Source of the DNA: an uncultured Butyricicoccus sp.
Lineage (GTDB): Bacteria; Bacillota; Clostridia; Oscillospirales; Butyricicoccaceae
NCBI GenBank assembly: GCA_944384745.1
Contig: CALWUO010000018.1
Span: 1-34,891 of the forward strand
Length of the DNA: 34,891 bases
Reading direction: 5' to 3'
The translations under genes and the position numbers were made by a program. This document shows, in pieces, positions 8,815 through 17,358 of the stretch (positions within the stretch are counted from its first letter, which is position 1; every line of letters starts with the position of its first letter). The notes beneath the pieces are model-generated. The model was not told where the DNA came from. It searched no databases and saw nothing but the letters and a program-made list of their open reading frames with translations.

Positions 8815-11571
8815 TTGAAGCCATTACATTTAACTATGAGTGCTTTTGGACCATATGCAAATACAGTTGAAGTGCCTTTTGAACGTTTTGGAGAGGGTGG
8901 TTTATATCTTGTTACAGGTGATACAGGTGCAGGCAAAACCACTATTTTTGATGCAATAACCTTTGCTTTATATGGCGAGTCAAGCGGTAAAATAAGAGAT
9001 GGTTCAATGCTTAGAAGTGACTATGCAAGAGCTACACAAAAAACACAGGTTTGTTTAACATTCTCTTATAAAGGTGAAATTTATAAAGTAGAACGCACAC
9101 CACAATATGAAAGAGCTAAAGCAAGAGGCGGAACAGGTACAACAAAAGAATCTGCAACTGCAACGCTTATTTATCCAGATGGCAAGGTTTTAACAGGTGT
9201 AAAACAGGTTACAACTGCTATAACTGAGCTTATAGGTATAGATAGCAAACAATTTGCTCAAATAGTTATGATTGCTCAAGGTGATTTTTTAGAATTACTG
9301 CTTGCGGATACTGTAAAGCGTTCAGCAATATTTAGAAAAATATTTAATACTGAGAGAATACAATTATTTCAACAAAATATAAAACAACAAGCTTTAGAAC
9401 AAAAAAGAAACCTTGAGGCACATAAAAAAAGTGTCATGCAGTATGTGAGTCAAATTGTATGTAAAAATAAGGAGATTGAAAAGCTAAAAGATAATGCAAC
9501 TATTTACACACTTAAACCGCTTATAAATGAGCTTGAAAAATCTATATTAGCTGATGAAATAGAATATAATAAGTCACAAATCAATCTTGATGTTGTAAGA
9601 AAGACATTGGAGCAAATATCAAGCAAACTTGATAAAGCAAAAGAATGTGAAAAAATAAAAAAAGACTATGAAACCGCAAAACAGAATTTAGATTTATTAA
9701 AACTAAAACTTGAAACTTTAGAGCAAAATTTAAAAAATGCACAGCAAAATCAGCAACAATGTGATAAACTTAAAACAGAGATAGCAACACTTGAAAATGA
9801 AATGCCAATTTATACAGCATTAGAAAACGCAGAAACTCAGGTGAAAAAGGCAAGTGCAAAACAAAATCAGTTAAAAATTGAGCAGGATAAGTTAGAACTA
9901 GAGCAGAAAACACTTAAAAATAGATTGTTAGAACTCGATACACTTATAAAACAGTCGGAAAATTCAGCAGTACAACTCGAACAGCTAAAAAATATTAAAT
10001 CCAATCTTGATTTATATAAAAATGCACTTGATGCAGTCAAAAAACAGCGTGAAAAAGCACTTAATACATATAAGAATTATAAAAATGCTCAAAAAGAATT
10101 TGATAGATTGTATAAAGAATATGAAACAGAACACGCTTATTTTTTAGAGTGTGAAAAGCAGTTTTATGCTGAACAAGCGGGTCTTTTGGCAAAAGATTTA
10201 ACCGAAAACAAACCATGTCCAGTTTGTGGCTCATTAAATCACCCAAACCCTGCTAAATTATCAAGCAGTGCAATAACTCAAGAACAGTTGCAAAAAGCTA
10301 AAAAAGCCGATGATAAAGCACATGAACATATGACTTTAAAAAGCATAGATACAGCCCAGTTAGGTTCTGTTGCAAAGCTTGAACAAGAGCAAATGGAAAA
10401 ACAAGCATATGAACTTTTTGGTGAACATATTCCTCTTTCAGAAATACGTATAAGGCTTATAAATGCACAAAACGATTATCAAAATAAAGCTTTAGACTGC
10501 AATCAAAAAATAAAAGAATGTGAAAAACAGCTTGAAGATATTAAACATTATAAAAATGAACAAGATTTAAAAACAAAAGCATTAGATATGAATGAAAAAA
10601 ACAAAGAAAAATGTAAAAATGAGTTTATAACTTGTACAGCCGAGTTATCTTCAGCAAATGCACAATTTGAAACATTAAAAAAGCAAACAAGATATCAAAC
10701 ACAAGCATTCGCAAAACAAGCTCTTTTGACTGCACAAAATAGGCTTAATATGTTTGAAAAACAGCTTGAAACCGCACAAACTGAATTAAATATTGCTAAT
10801 GAGGAAAAAATAAAATACACAACCCTTATACAAACACTTTCAGAGCAACTTGAAAAAATGCCAAAACGTAATATAGAAGACTTGCAAATCAAATATAATA
10901 CGCTTGAAAATGAGCAAAATGAGTTGAATGAACAACATAAAAGTAGATATAACCGAATAAGCAATAATAAATCCATTTATAATAGTATTAAAGATGGAAT
11001 TGTAACACTAGAAAAACAAGACAAATATTGTACAATGATTAAAAGACTTTCGGATACTGCAAATGGTGAAATTTCAGGTAAAAAACTAACATTTGAAAAC
11101 TATATTTTGGCTTTTTACTTTGAAAAAGTTGTGGCGGCAGCAAATGAACGTTTTTACCGTATGACTTCAGGACAATATAAACTTGTAAGGCGTAAAGACG
11201 GCATAAATGGACGTGCTCAAGGTGGTTTGGAACTTGATGTAATGGATTTTTATACTGGTAAAGTGCGAAATGTTCGCACACTTTCGGGCGGTGAATCTTT
11301 TAAAGCCTCTTTGTCGCTTGCTCTTGGTCTTTCTGATGTTATTCAGCTTGGTGCGGGTGGTGTCGAAATCGATGCAATGTTTATTGATGAGGGTTTTGGT
11401 TCGCTTGATGCTGAGTCACTTGACTCTGCTATGCGTATTTTAGAAACTTTGGCAGGCGATAACAGACAAATTGGCATTATTTCTCATGTGTCTGAGCTTA
11501 GAAACCGAATTGAACATAAAATTTTAGTCACACGCAAAAGACAGGGTAGTGATTTAAAACTGGAAATGTGA
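8815..11571 (+). CDS. sbcC: Exonuclease SbcCD, subunit C (Rad50-like ATPase)
   Basis: 918 aa starting at TTG 8815 with an AGGAG site 9 nt upstream. No ATG lies nearer the conserved N-terminus MKPLHLTMSAFGPYA. Walker A is GDTGAGKT (residues 35-42). Two long coiled-coil arms (about 180-440 and 500-790) flank a zinc-hook CPVC (468-471). The ABC signature LSGGE is at about 823 and Walker B AMFIDEGFGS at about 853. This is the ATPase and tether of the Mre11/Rad50-type nuclease, and the length is normal for Firmicute SbcC. Transcription continues towards ybeY across a 48-nt gap with no terminator. Confidence 0.95.
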   Translation: MKPLHLTMSAFGPYANTVEVPFERFGEGGLYLVTGDTGAGKTTIFDAITFALYGESSGKIRDGSMLRSDYARATQKTQVCLTFSYKGEIYKVERTPQYERAKARGGTGTTKESATATLIYPDGKVLTGVKQVTTAITELIGIDSKQFAQIVMIAQGDFLELLLADTVKRSAIFRKIFNTERIQLFQQNIKQQALEQKRNLEAHKKSVMQYVSQIVCKNKEIEKLKDNATIYTLKPLINELEKSILADEIEYNKSQINLDVVRKTLEQISSKLDKAKECEKIKKDYETAKQNLDLLKLKLETLEQNLKNAQQNQQQCDKLKTEIATLENEMPIYTALENAETQVKKASAKQNQLKIEQDKLELEQKTLKNRLLELDTLIKQSENSAVQLEQLKNIKSNLDLYKNALDAVKKQREKALNTYKNYKNAQKEFDRLYKEYETEHAYFLECEKQFYAEQAGLLAKDLTENKPCPVCGSLNHPNPAKLSSSAITQEQLQKAKKADDKAHEHMTLKSIDTAQLGSVAKLEQEQMEKQAYELFGEHIPLSEIRIRLINAQNDYQNKALDCNQKIKECEKQLEDIKHYKNEQDLKTKALDMNEKNKEKCKNEFITCTAELSSANAQFETLKKQTRYQTQAFAKQALLTAQNRLNMFEKQLETAQTELNIANEEKIKYTTLIQTLSEQLEKMPKRNIEDLQIKYNTLENEQNELNEQHKSRYNRISNNKSIYNSIKDGIVTLEKQDKYCTMIKRLSDTANGEISGKKLTFENYILAFYFEKVVAAANERFYRMTSGQYKLVRRKDGINGRAQGGLELDVMDFYTGKVRNVRTLSGGESFKASLSLALGLSDVIQLGAGGVEIDAMFIDEGFGSLDAESLDSAMRILETLAGDNRQIGIISHVSELRNRIEHKILVTRKRQGSDLKLEM

Positions 11572-11619
11572 TAAAATGATTTTGTCTTTTTTTATTTAAT
11601 GTTTGGAGGATTGTTTCAT

Positions 11620-12105
11620 ATGGAACATACAATTCGTGTAACAGCAGAAGTTGAGCTTGAAAATGAACAGGAAGTGTTAGAGCTTATTGAAAAATCAGCA
11701 AAAAAAGTGCTTGAACAAGTGGATTTTGACGCATTTATAGATGTAACAATAGTTGATGATGAAAATATTCGTCAGCTTAATGCAGAATATCGTAACAAGG
11801 ACGCTGTTACAGATGTGCTTAGTTTTCCTATGTATGAATTTGAAAACGGTAAACCATTAGAAGAACTTGAAAAAGACCCTCAAACAAATAAAGTTATGCT
11901 TGGAGATATGATTTTAAACTATGGTAGAGCTTTGGAGCAAGCTAAAGAATATGGTCATTCTCCAGCCAGAGAATGTGCATTTTTAACTGTACATTCTGTG
12001 CTTCATCTGTTAGGTTATGACCATGAGCGTGATGAAGCTGATAGAATTTTAATGCGTCAAAATGAGGAAAAAGTACTTCGCAGTCTTGGACTTGTGCGTG
12101 ATTAA
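11620..12105 (+). CDS. ybeY: Endoribonuclease YbeY, rRNA maturation factor
   Basis: 161 aa from ATG 11620. The upstream in-frame ATG 11599 overlaps the ribosome site TGGAGGA (11604-11610), which is correctly spaced for 11620. The metal-binding motif HSVLHLLGYDHE (H-x3-H-x5-H) and the RxLN(A/x)xYR-like segment RQLNAEYRNKDAVTDVLSF identify the UPF0054/YbeY family. Its role is 16S rRNA 3'-end processing and 70S quality control. The order ybeY-dgkA-era-recO is conserved in Firmicutes and supports the call. Confidence 0.96.
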   Translation: MEHTIRVTAEVELENEQEVLELIEKSAKKVLEQVDFDAFIDVTIVDDENIRQLNAEYRNKDAVTDVLSFPMYEFENGKPLEELEKDPQTNKVMLGDMILNYGRALEQAKEYGHSPARECAFLTVHSVLHLLGYDHERDEADRILMRQNEEKVLRSLGLVRD

Positions 12106-12108
12106 ATT

Positions 12109-12570
12109 ATGAATAAAGAAATCAGAAAATTAAGACAGAGTTTTTGTTATGCACTTCATGGTCTTAGAATGTGTATGATAACCGAACGTAATTTTAGAAT
12201 ACATTTAACAGCGGCTTGTTATGTGTCACTTTTTGCTTTTTTAGGCAAGCTTGACAGTGTTAGATATTCTATTTTATGCCTTTGTTTTTCGGTTATGATA
12301 GCGGGTGAACTTATGAACACTGCAATAGAAAGACTTTGTGATAAACAGGCAACAGGTTATGACCAAACAGTAAAACAAGCAAAAGATATTGCAGCCGCAG
12401 CGGTTTTTGTATGTGCGACTTTTTGTGTTATAATCGGTATAGTGTTTTTTGTGCCAAGTGGTGCATTACTTAGAGCGTTTCGCACGCTTTATAATAACTT
12501 ATGGATATTAGGTTTAACTATTTTGTCAATACCTATTGCAATAGGTTTTATATTTGGTTTAAAAAAATAA
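12109..12570 (+). CDS. dgkA: Undecaprenol/diacylglycerol kinase family protein
   Basis: 153 aa integral membrane protein. It has the DgkA signature AGELMNTAIERLCDK (residues about 64-78), a cytoplasmic N-terminal helix with TERNFRIH, and three TM segments typical of the trimeric kinase. Gram-positive members phosphorylate undecaprenol to recycle the cell-wall lipid carrier, which fits the wall-synthesis genes downstream. It is longer than the usual 120-130 aa Bacillus form because of an extra C-terminal hydrophobic segment (about 128-150), possibly a fourth TM. It starts 3 nt after the ybeY stop. Confidence 0.92.
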   Translation: MNKEIRKLRQSFCYALHGLRMCMITERNFRIHLTAACYVSLFAFLGKLDSVRYSILCLCFSVMIAGELMNTAIERLCDKQATGYDQTVKQAKDIAAAAVFVCATFCVIIGIVFFVPSGALLRAFRTLYNNLWILGLTILSIPIAIGFIFGLKK

Positions 12571-12592
12571 ATAATTGGAGAAAATGAATTAT

Positions 12593-13489
12593 ATGTCAGA
12601 AATTAAAAAAACAGCGGTCGTTTCAGTTGTAGGTCGACCAAATGTAGGTAAATCCACTCTTACTAATAAGCTTGTAGGTTTTAAAGTGGCTATTGTATCT
12701 AATAAACCACAGACAACACGCACAAGAATTACAGGTGTTTGTACTAGGGGCGATTGTCAATATGTATTTTTAGACACTCCAGGGCTACATAAACCACGTT
12801 CAAAACTGGGCGATTTTATGGTTAAAGTGGTGACAGATACCGTTGCGGAAGTTGATGTGGCTGTACTTGTTGTAGAACCTGTTGCAAATGTAGGTAATGC
12901 AGAAGAACAGCTTATACAGCAAATAAAGCAAAATAATATACCATCAATTTTAGTTATAAATAAAATCGACACTTTGCCACATGAGGAAATTTTAGCTATT
13001 ATAGCGGCATATGCAGAAAAACATGATTTTGATGCAATTATTCCTGTATCTGCAAAAACAGGAAAGGGCACTGATATTTTAATGAATGAACTTGAAAAAT
13101 TTGCCCTTGAAGGCCCTGCACTTTTCCCAAAAGATATGGTTTCTGACCAGCCTGAAAGAGTGCTTGCAGCTGAAATGATAAGAGAAAAAATGTTACGCAT
13201 GCTTGATAGAGAAGTACCTCATGGCGTAGCGGTTGGCATTGAACGCTGGAATGAACGTGAAGACGGTCTTATTGAAATAAATGCTACTATTTACTGTGAA
13301 AAAGCCAGTCATAAAGGAATTATTATTGGCAAAAATGGCGAAATGTTAAAGAAAATTGGTAAAACTGCACGTCTGGAACTTGAAAAAAATCTGGACTGCA
13401 AAATATATTTAGAGCTTTGGGTAAAGGTCAAAGAGGACTGGAGAAATAACACTTATCAAATGCGTAATTTTGGTTATCAAGACCAATAA
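12593..13489 (+). CDS. era: GTPase Era, 16S rRNA-binding ribosome assembly factor
   Basis: 298 aa from ATG 12593. TTG 12575 and ATG 12584 are in frame, but GGAG at 12577-12580 is spaced only for 12593. G1 is GRPNVGKST (14-22), followed by the Thr-rich switch I (KPQTTRTRITG), G3 DTPG (61-64), G4 NKID (123-126) and G5 SAKTGKG. The C-terminal KH domain carries the IIIGKNGEMLKKIG RNA-binding loop. It monitors 30S maturation and binds the 16S 3' end, working with YbeY encoded two genes upstream. Confidence 0.97.
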   Translation: MSEIKKTAVVSVVGRPNVGKSTLTNKLVGFKVAIVSNKPQTTRTRITGVCTRGDCQYVFLDTPGLHKPRSKLGDFMVKVVTDTVAEVDVAVLVVEPVANVGNAEEQLIQQIKQNNIPSILVINKIDTLPHEEILAIIAAYAEKHDFDAIIPVSAKTGKGTDILMNELEKFALEGPALFPKDMVSDQPERVLAAEMIREKMLRMLDREVPHGVAVGIERWNEREDGLIEINATIYCEKASHKGIIIGKNGEMLKKIGKTARLELEKNLDCKIYLELWVKVKEDWRNNTYQMRNFGYQDQ

Positions 13490-13559
13490 AGGCTCTTTAT
13501 GTCATGGGTTAAAAGCCTATATATGCACATACTAACCTTTGAAAGGTAGGTGTGTCATT

Positions 13560-13673
13560 ATGCAGGCACAAATAGCTTGGGATAAGTTTTTAAAAACTGG
13601 TGCACCACAGGATTATATAAAATACTGTAAGCTTTGCACATATGGAGAGAGAAATGCAGCATCAAAAAATTAA
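13560..13673 (+). CDS. yqzL: YqzL-like small protein
   Basis: 37 aa (MQAQIAWDKFLKTGAPQDYI...), too short for ordinary gene calling. It starts at ATG 13560, with TAGG/AAAGG sites at 13542-13550. It lies exactly between era and recO, where Bacillus and Clostridia carry yqzL, and has the family-like pattern W-x-x-F-x-x-T-G-x-x-x-x-Y. It overlaps the recO start by 20 nt in another frame, which suggests coupled translation. Here the tail has CKLC, a possible metal-binding pair. Function is unknown in any species. The symbol rests on position and short similarity. Confidence 0.7.
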   Translation: MQAQIAWDKFLKTGAPQDYIKYCKLCTYGERNAASKN

Positions 13674-14391
13674 AGGTCTTGTGATTCGTGAAACCAATTT
13701 TGGTGAAGCGAATCGTTACATAACTGTACTTACTGAGCAAGGTATGAAAATAGAGGTTCTATGTAAAAATGCAAGAAACAGCAGATTATCAGCAGCAATA
13801 AGGATTTTTTGCTTTAGTGAGTTTACTTTATATCAAAGAAATGATAAATATACACTAAATGATGCTATGCTTATACATTCTTTTTGGGGTGTAACCCAAA
13901 ATGTTGAAATTTATGCCCTTAGTTGTTATTTTGCAGAATGTGTAACTGTTTTAACCGAAAGTATCGAACATGAACCACAGATAACTAAACTTATTTTATA
14001 TGCTTTAAGAGCAATTTCAGAGCAAAAACGAGAACAAAAGTTGGTAAAAGCCGCCTTTGAACTGAAAATTATGGCTATTTGTGGTTTTTCACCCGATTTA
14101 TCCAGATGTGGTGCATGTTTAAAGCCTGTGGAAAATCAAGTTTATTTTTCTGTGCGTGAGGGTGTTATACTGGATAAAACCTGTAAAGAACGTATAGGCG
14201 GAAAAGATTTTGTTGCTTTAAGCTCAGGCACATATCAGGCTATGAAACATATTTTATCAAGTGAAAAAATATTTGCGTTTACCCTTGGTCAGGATAGTTT
14301 AAATCAGCTTTCTATAATTTGTGAACAGTATATGCTTTATCACTTAGGACGAGGGTTTGCAAGTTTGGATTTTTATAAAACATTATATTAA
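13654..14391 (+). CDS. recO: DNA repair protein RecO
   Basis: 245 aa from ATG 13654. ATG 13642 is in frame, but GGAGAG at 13644-13649 serves as the ribosome site for 13654. The N-terminal OB fold (KIKGLVIRETNFGEANRYITVLTE) and C-terminal helical region match the family, which loads RecA with RecR on SSB-coated DNA. The zinc site of Gram-positive RecO is CxxC...CxxC. Here C152/C155 are present, but the third ligand is Asp174 (ILDKTC, D174/C177), so one Cys is replaced. It overlaps yqzL at its 5' end. mutS2 starts 15 nt downstream. Confidence 0.94.
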   Translation: MQHQKIKGLVIRETNFGEANRYITVLTEQGMKIEVLCKNARNSRLSAAIRIFCFSEFTLYQRNDKYTLNDAMLIHSFWGVTQNVEIYALSCYFAECVTVLTESIEHEPQITKLILYALRAISEQKREQKLVKAAFELKIMAICGFSPDLSRCGACLKPVENQVYFSVREGVILDKTCKERIGGKDFVALSSGTYQAMKHILSSEKIFAFTLGQDSLNQLSIICEQYMLYHLGRGFASLDFYKTLY

Positions 14392-14406
14392 GGAACAGGG
14401 TTTTTA

Positions 14407-16788
14407 ATGAATAGATTAGCAGAAAAATCTCTTAAAACTTTAGAATACTATGCTGTCCTTGAACTTCTCGCAGAAGAGGCAGCTTCTAATCAGGGCAAAA
14501 ACCAATGTATGGCTTTAAGACCTGTTACAGATTTAGAACAAGCAGAAATTTGGATGCAACAAACAAGCGATGCAAAGAATATAATGACAAAGCAAGGAAG
14601 TCCTTCGCTTGGCGGTATAAGAGAAATAAATGGAGCGTTAAAACGTGCTGAAATGGGCGGTGTATTAAATCTTAAAGAGCTTTTAAATACTGCCTCTGTT
14701 TTACAGTGCGTAAGACTTATGCAAGCTTATTTCTCAGAACAAGAAGAAAAAACTTCACTTACTCCTATTTATCGTTTGCTTGCTGGCAACCAGTCACTAG
14801 AACAAAGAATTACCACTTCAATTTTAAGTGAAGAAGAAGTTGCAGACGGTGCAAGTAGTGAACTTCATTCAATACGCAGACAAATGCGTCAAATCTCAGG
14901 CAAGGTTAGAGACGTACTTAGTAAACTTATCTCTGGCGAACGTTCTAAATATTTACAGGAGACAATTATAACCCAGAGAAACGGTCGTTATGTTGTGCCA
15001 GTAAAAGCAGAACATAGGGCAGATGTAGCGGGTCTTGTGCATGATACATCTTCATCTGGTGCAACTGTGTTTGTAGAGCCTGCCGCAGTTGTTGAAATTA
15101 ACAACCAAATGAAAATTTTAGAGGGCAAAGAACAGGCGGAAATTGAGCGTATTTTGTCAGAACTTTCAGCAGAGGTTTCAAGTTGTGCTGAAATTATACG
15201 CCAAGATTTAGAACAGCTTATAACACTTGATTTTATTTTTGCCCGTGCTAAACTCTCTTTTAAAATGAATGCAACTTCACCTAGCTTTAAAAAAGATGGC
15301 TATGGTGTAAATTTAAAACGTGCTAGACACCCGCTTTTAGATATTAAAAAGGCTGTACCAATAGATATAGCAATAGGTATAGATTATGATACACTTGTTA
15401 TCACAGGTCCAAATACAGGCGGTAAAACGGTATCCCTTAAAACACTTGGTCTTTTAAGTCTAATGGCGGCATCAGGACTTCATATTCCTGCAAGTGAACT
15501 TTCTGAAGTATGTGTATTTGAAAATGTTTATGCTGATATTGGTGATGAACAAAGCATAGAGCAAAGTTTATCAACTTTTTCATCTCATATGAAAACTATT
15601 GTTGGTATGATGGAAAAATGCTCAAAAGGTGATTTAGTGTTATTTGATGAACTTGGTGCAGGAACTGACCCTGTTGAAGGTGCGGCTCTTGCTGTATCTG
15701 TTATAGGCTATGCTAGACAAATGGGTGCATTTGTGGCAGCAACTACACACTACTCAGAACTTAAAACATTTGCTCTTACAACAGATGGCGTTGAAAATGC
15801 CTCTTGTGAATTTGATGTTGGCACTTTACGCCCAACATATAGACTTCTTACAGGTATTCCAGGGAAATCAAACGCTTTTGCAATAGCAGCAAGACTTGGT
15901 TTACAGCCTGTGATTTTGGAAAGAGCAAAAGAACAACTTTCAAGCGAAAATACACGTTTTGAAGATGTGCTTGCACAACTGGAAAAAGAACGCAGACTGC
16001 TTGAAAAATATAAAGCAGAAGCGGAAAGATTGCGTTCAGCAGCACAAAGCGAGCGAGACAAAGCGGAAAATCTGCGTGATAAATCAGAAGATGAAGCGGA
16101 CAGAATAGTTGAAAATGCAAGATTAAAGGCGGATAGAATTTTAAAAGACGCTCGTATGACAGCCGAAACTGTATTTGCTGAACTTGATGACATTAAGAAA
16201 AAAAGCAATAAAAATAAAGACCAAAATCTTGCAGCAGCTAAGGCGGCACTTCGTGGAGTAATCACACAAACGGAAAGTGAAATCCGTAAGAAAAAGGAAA
16301 AACGCACAGTTGAAAATACAACAGCTATTCATAAGGGCGATGAAGTACAGCTTATAAATGTTTCCAATATTATTGCTACTGTGCTTACAGAGCCAGATAA
16401 CAGCGGTAATATGCAAGTACAAGCGGGCATTATGAAAACAACAGTTAATATAAATGAGGTTAGACCTATTAAAAAACAAAATGCTCAAAAGCCTAAAATG
16501 CCAAGACCTAGTGCAAGTCCTACAAGAGAACTTAAACTTAATGCGGCAGCAAGTGAAGTTGATGTGCGTGGTATGTGTGCAGAAGAGGCAATTATAGAAG
16601 TTGACCAATTTTTGTCAAGTGCTATGATGTCTTCTTTGCCATCTGTAAGAATTATACATGGCAAGGGCACAGGTGTATTAAGAAATGCCATTCAGCAACA
16701 TCTTAAACGCAATAAACGCATAAAAACTGTTAGAAATGGTATATATGGTGAGGGTGAAAATGGTGTAACTATTGTTGAATTTAAATAA
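14407..16788 (+). CDS. mutS2: Endonuclease MutS2
   Basis: 793 aa, normal for the family. It lacks the MutS mismatch-recognition domain. It has the core lever/clamp (residues 1-320), Walker A GPNTGGKT (about 334-341), the LSTFSSHM signature, Walker B DLVLFDELGAGTDP, and the switch/H motif (AATTHYSELK). A Lys/Glu-rich coiled coil (about 515-640) follows, then a KOW-like segment. A C-terminal SMR domain (about 715-793) carries VDVRG, where many have LDLRG, and HGKGTG. MutS2 of Gram-positive bacteria splits collided ribosomes and/or suppresses recombination. It is preceded by AGGG 6 nt before the ATG. Confidence 0.96.
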   Translation: MNRLAEKSLKTLEYYAVLELLAEEAASNQGKNQCMALRPVTDLEQAEIWMQQTSDAKNIMTKQGSPSLGGIREINGALKRAEMGGVLNLKELLNTASVLQCVRLMQAYFSEQEEKTSLTPIYRLLAGNQSLEQRITTSILSEEEVADGASSELHSIRRQMRQISGKVRDVLSKLISGERSKYLQETIITQRNGRYVVPVKAEHRADVAGLVHDTSSSGATVFVEPAAVVEINNQMKILEGKEQAEIERILSELSAEVSSCAEIIRQDLEQLITLDFIFARAKLSFKMNATSPSFKKDGYGVNLKRARHPLLDIKKAVPIDIAIGIDYDTLVITGPNTGGKTVSLKTLGLLSLMAASGLHIPASELSEVCVFENVYADIGDEQSIEQSLSTFSSHMKTIVGMMEKCSKGDLVLFDELGAGTDPVEGAALAVSVIGYARQMGAFVAATTHYSELKTFALTTDGVENASCEFDVGTLRPTYRLLTGIPGKSNAFAIAARLGLQPVILERAKEQLSSENTRFEDVLAQLEKERRLLEKYKAEAERLRSAAQSERDKAENLRDKSEDEADRIVENARLKADRILKDARMTAETVFAELDDIKKKSNKNKDQNLAAAKAALRGVITQTESEIRKKKEKRTVENTTAIHKGDEVQLINVSNIIATVLTEPDNSGNMQVQAGIMKTTVNINEVRPIKKQNAQKPKMPRPSASPTRELKLNAAASEVDVRGMCAEEAIIEVDQFLSSAMMSSLPSVRIIHGKGTGVLRNAIQQHLKRNKRIKTVRNGIYGEGENGVTIVEFK

Positions 16789-16845
16789 AAATTGATAATA
16801 TTTAATTTACACCAAAACGATAGAAATTAACCTTTAAAAAGCTGT

Positions 16846-16868
16846 ATATTGTTGAAACGCTACAATAT
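16846..16868 (+). other. Weak hairpin downstream of mutS2
   Basis: Stem ATATTGT (16846-16852) / ACAATAT (16862-16868) with a 9-nt loop. A run of seven Ts begins about 8 nt later. It may end the sbcD-mutS2 transcript, but the stem is AT-only and the T-run is displaced. Confidence 0.3.
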
Positions 16869-16926
16869 TCGTCACTTTTTTTAAAAATTTTCTACAAAAA
16901 AGAAGTGTTTTGTGGCAATAATTATG

Positions 16927-16955
16927 TTGACGAAAGTTTAAAAAAAAGGTATTCT
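16927..16955 (+). promoter_or_regulatory. Sigma-A-type promoter for the HPr-like gene
   Basis: TTGACG (16927-16932), a 17-bp spacer and TATTCT (16950-16955). The start should be near 16962, giving a leader of about 64 nt. This is among the best -35/-10 matches in the window. Confidence 0.75.
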
Positions 16956-17025
16956 ATTTGTAGGCTAAATTTTGAAAACGATACCACTAAACTGGTTAAA
17001 TCCAAGAATAGGGAGCGATGAGGAA

Positions 17026-17289
17026 ATGTATTCTAAAGAGGTACAGGTAACTAACCAAGTAGGTCTTTATGCAAGACCAGCAACCTTTTTTATTCAGAAA
17101 GCTAACGAGTTTAAAAGCACAATTCTTGTTGAAAAAGAAGAACGTCGTGTAAATGCTAAGAGCTTACTAGGCATTCTCTCTCTTGGCATTACTAAGGGCA
17201 CAACAATCAATCTGATTGCGGACGGCCCAGACGAGGAAGAAGCTGTTAACGCACTTGTTGAGTTAATCACCTCTAATTTTACCGACTAA
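17026..17289 (+). CDS. HPr-family protein, Crh-like (Tyr15, Ser46)
   Basis: 87 aa from ATG 17026. An in-frame TTG at 16972 would add 18 unrelated residues, and GGGAG at 17011-17015 is spaced for 17026. The fold is HPr throughout (QVGLYARPATFFIQ, VNAKSLLGILSLGI). Residue 15, which is His in HPr and is phosphorylated by enzyme I, is Tyr (codon TAT, 17068-17070). Arg17 and the regulatory Ser46, target of HPr kinase, are kept. It therefore should not carry phosphate for sugar uptake but could still act as a P-Ser co-regulator of CcpA, as Bacillus Crh (Gln15) does. It has its own promoter and terminator and sits next to uvrC. A second, true HPr is expected elsewhere in the genome. Confidence 0.9.
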   Translation: MYSKEVQVTNQVGLYARPATFFIQKANEFKSTILVEKEERRVNAKSLLGILSLGITKGTTINLIADGPDEEEAVNALVELITSNFTD

Positions 17290-17307
17290 TTTTTTCGGAA
17301 ACCTAAA

Positions 17308-17332
17308 AGGCACCGCAAAGCGGTGCTTTTTC
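17308..17332 (+). terminator. Terminator after the HPr-like gene
   Basis: Stem GCACCGC (17310-17316) / GCGGTGC (17320-17326), loop AAA, then TTTTT (17327-17331). It is strong and GC-rich. It ends only about 27 nt before the uvrC start codon. Confidence 0.9.
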
Positions 17333-17358
17333 TGTTATTTTCTGTATGCGGAGGAATA

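Noticed and set aside
12757..13200. 147-codon minus-strand frame inside era.
   Set aside because: Ser/Ile-rich shadow of the era coding frame without a ribosome site.
13490..13559. Possible hairpins AGGCT/AGCCT and ACCTTT/AAAGGT after era.
   Set aside because: Short stems, poor loops and no T-run; the second overlaps the yqzL ribosome site but is too small to call.
16851..16866. cre-like sequence TTGAAACGCTACAA upstream of the HPr-like gene.
   Set aside because: One nucleotide short of the usual cre spacing, several mismatches, and part of a weak hairpin 60 bp upstream of the -35.
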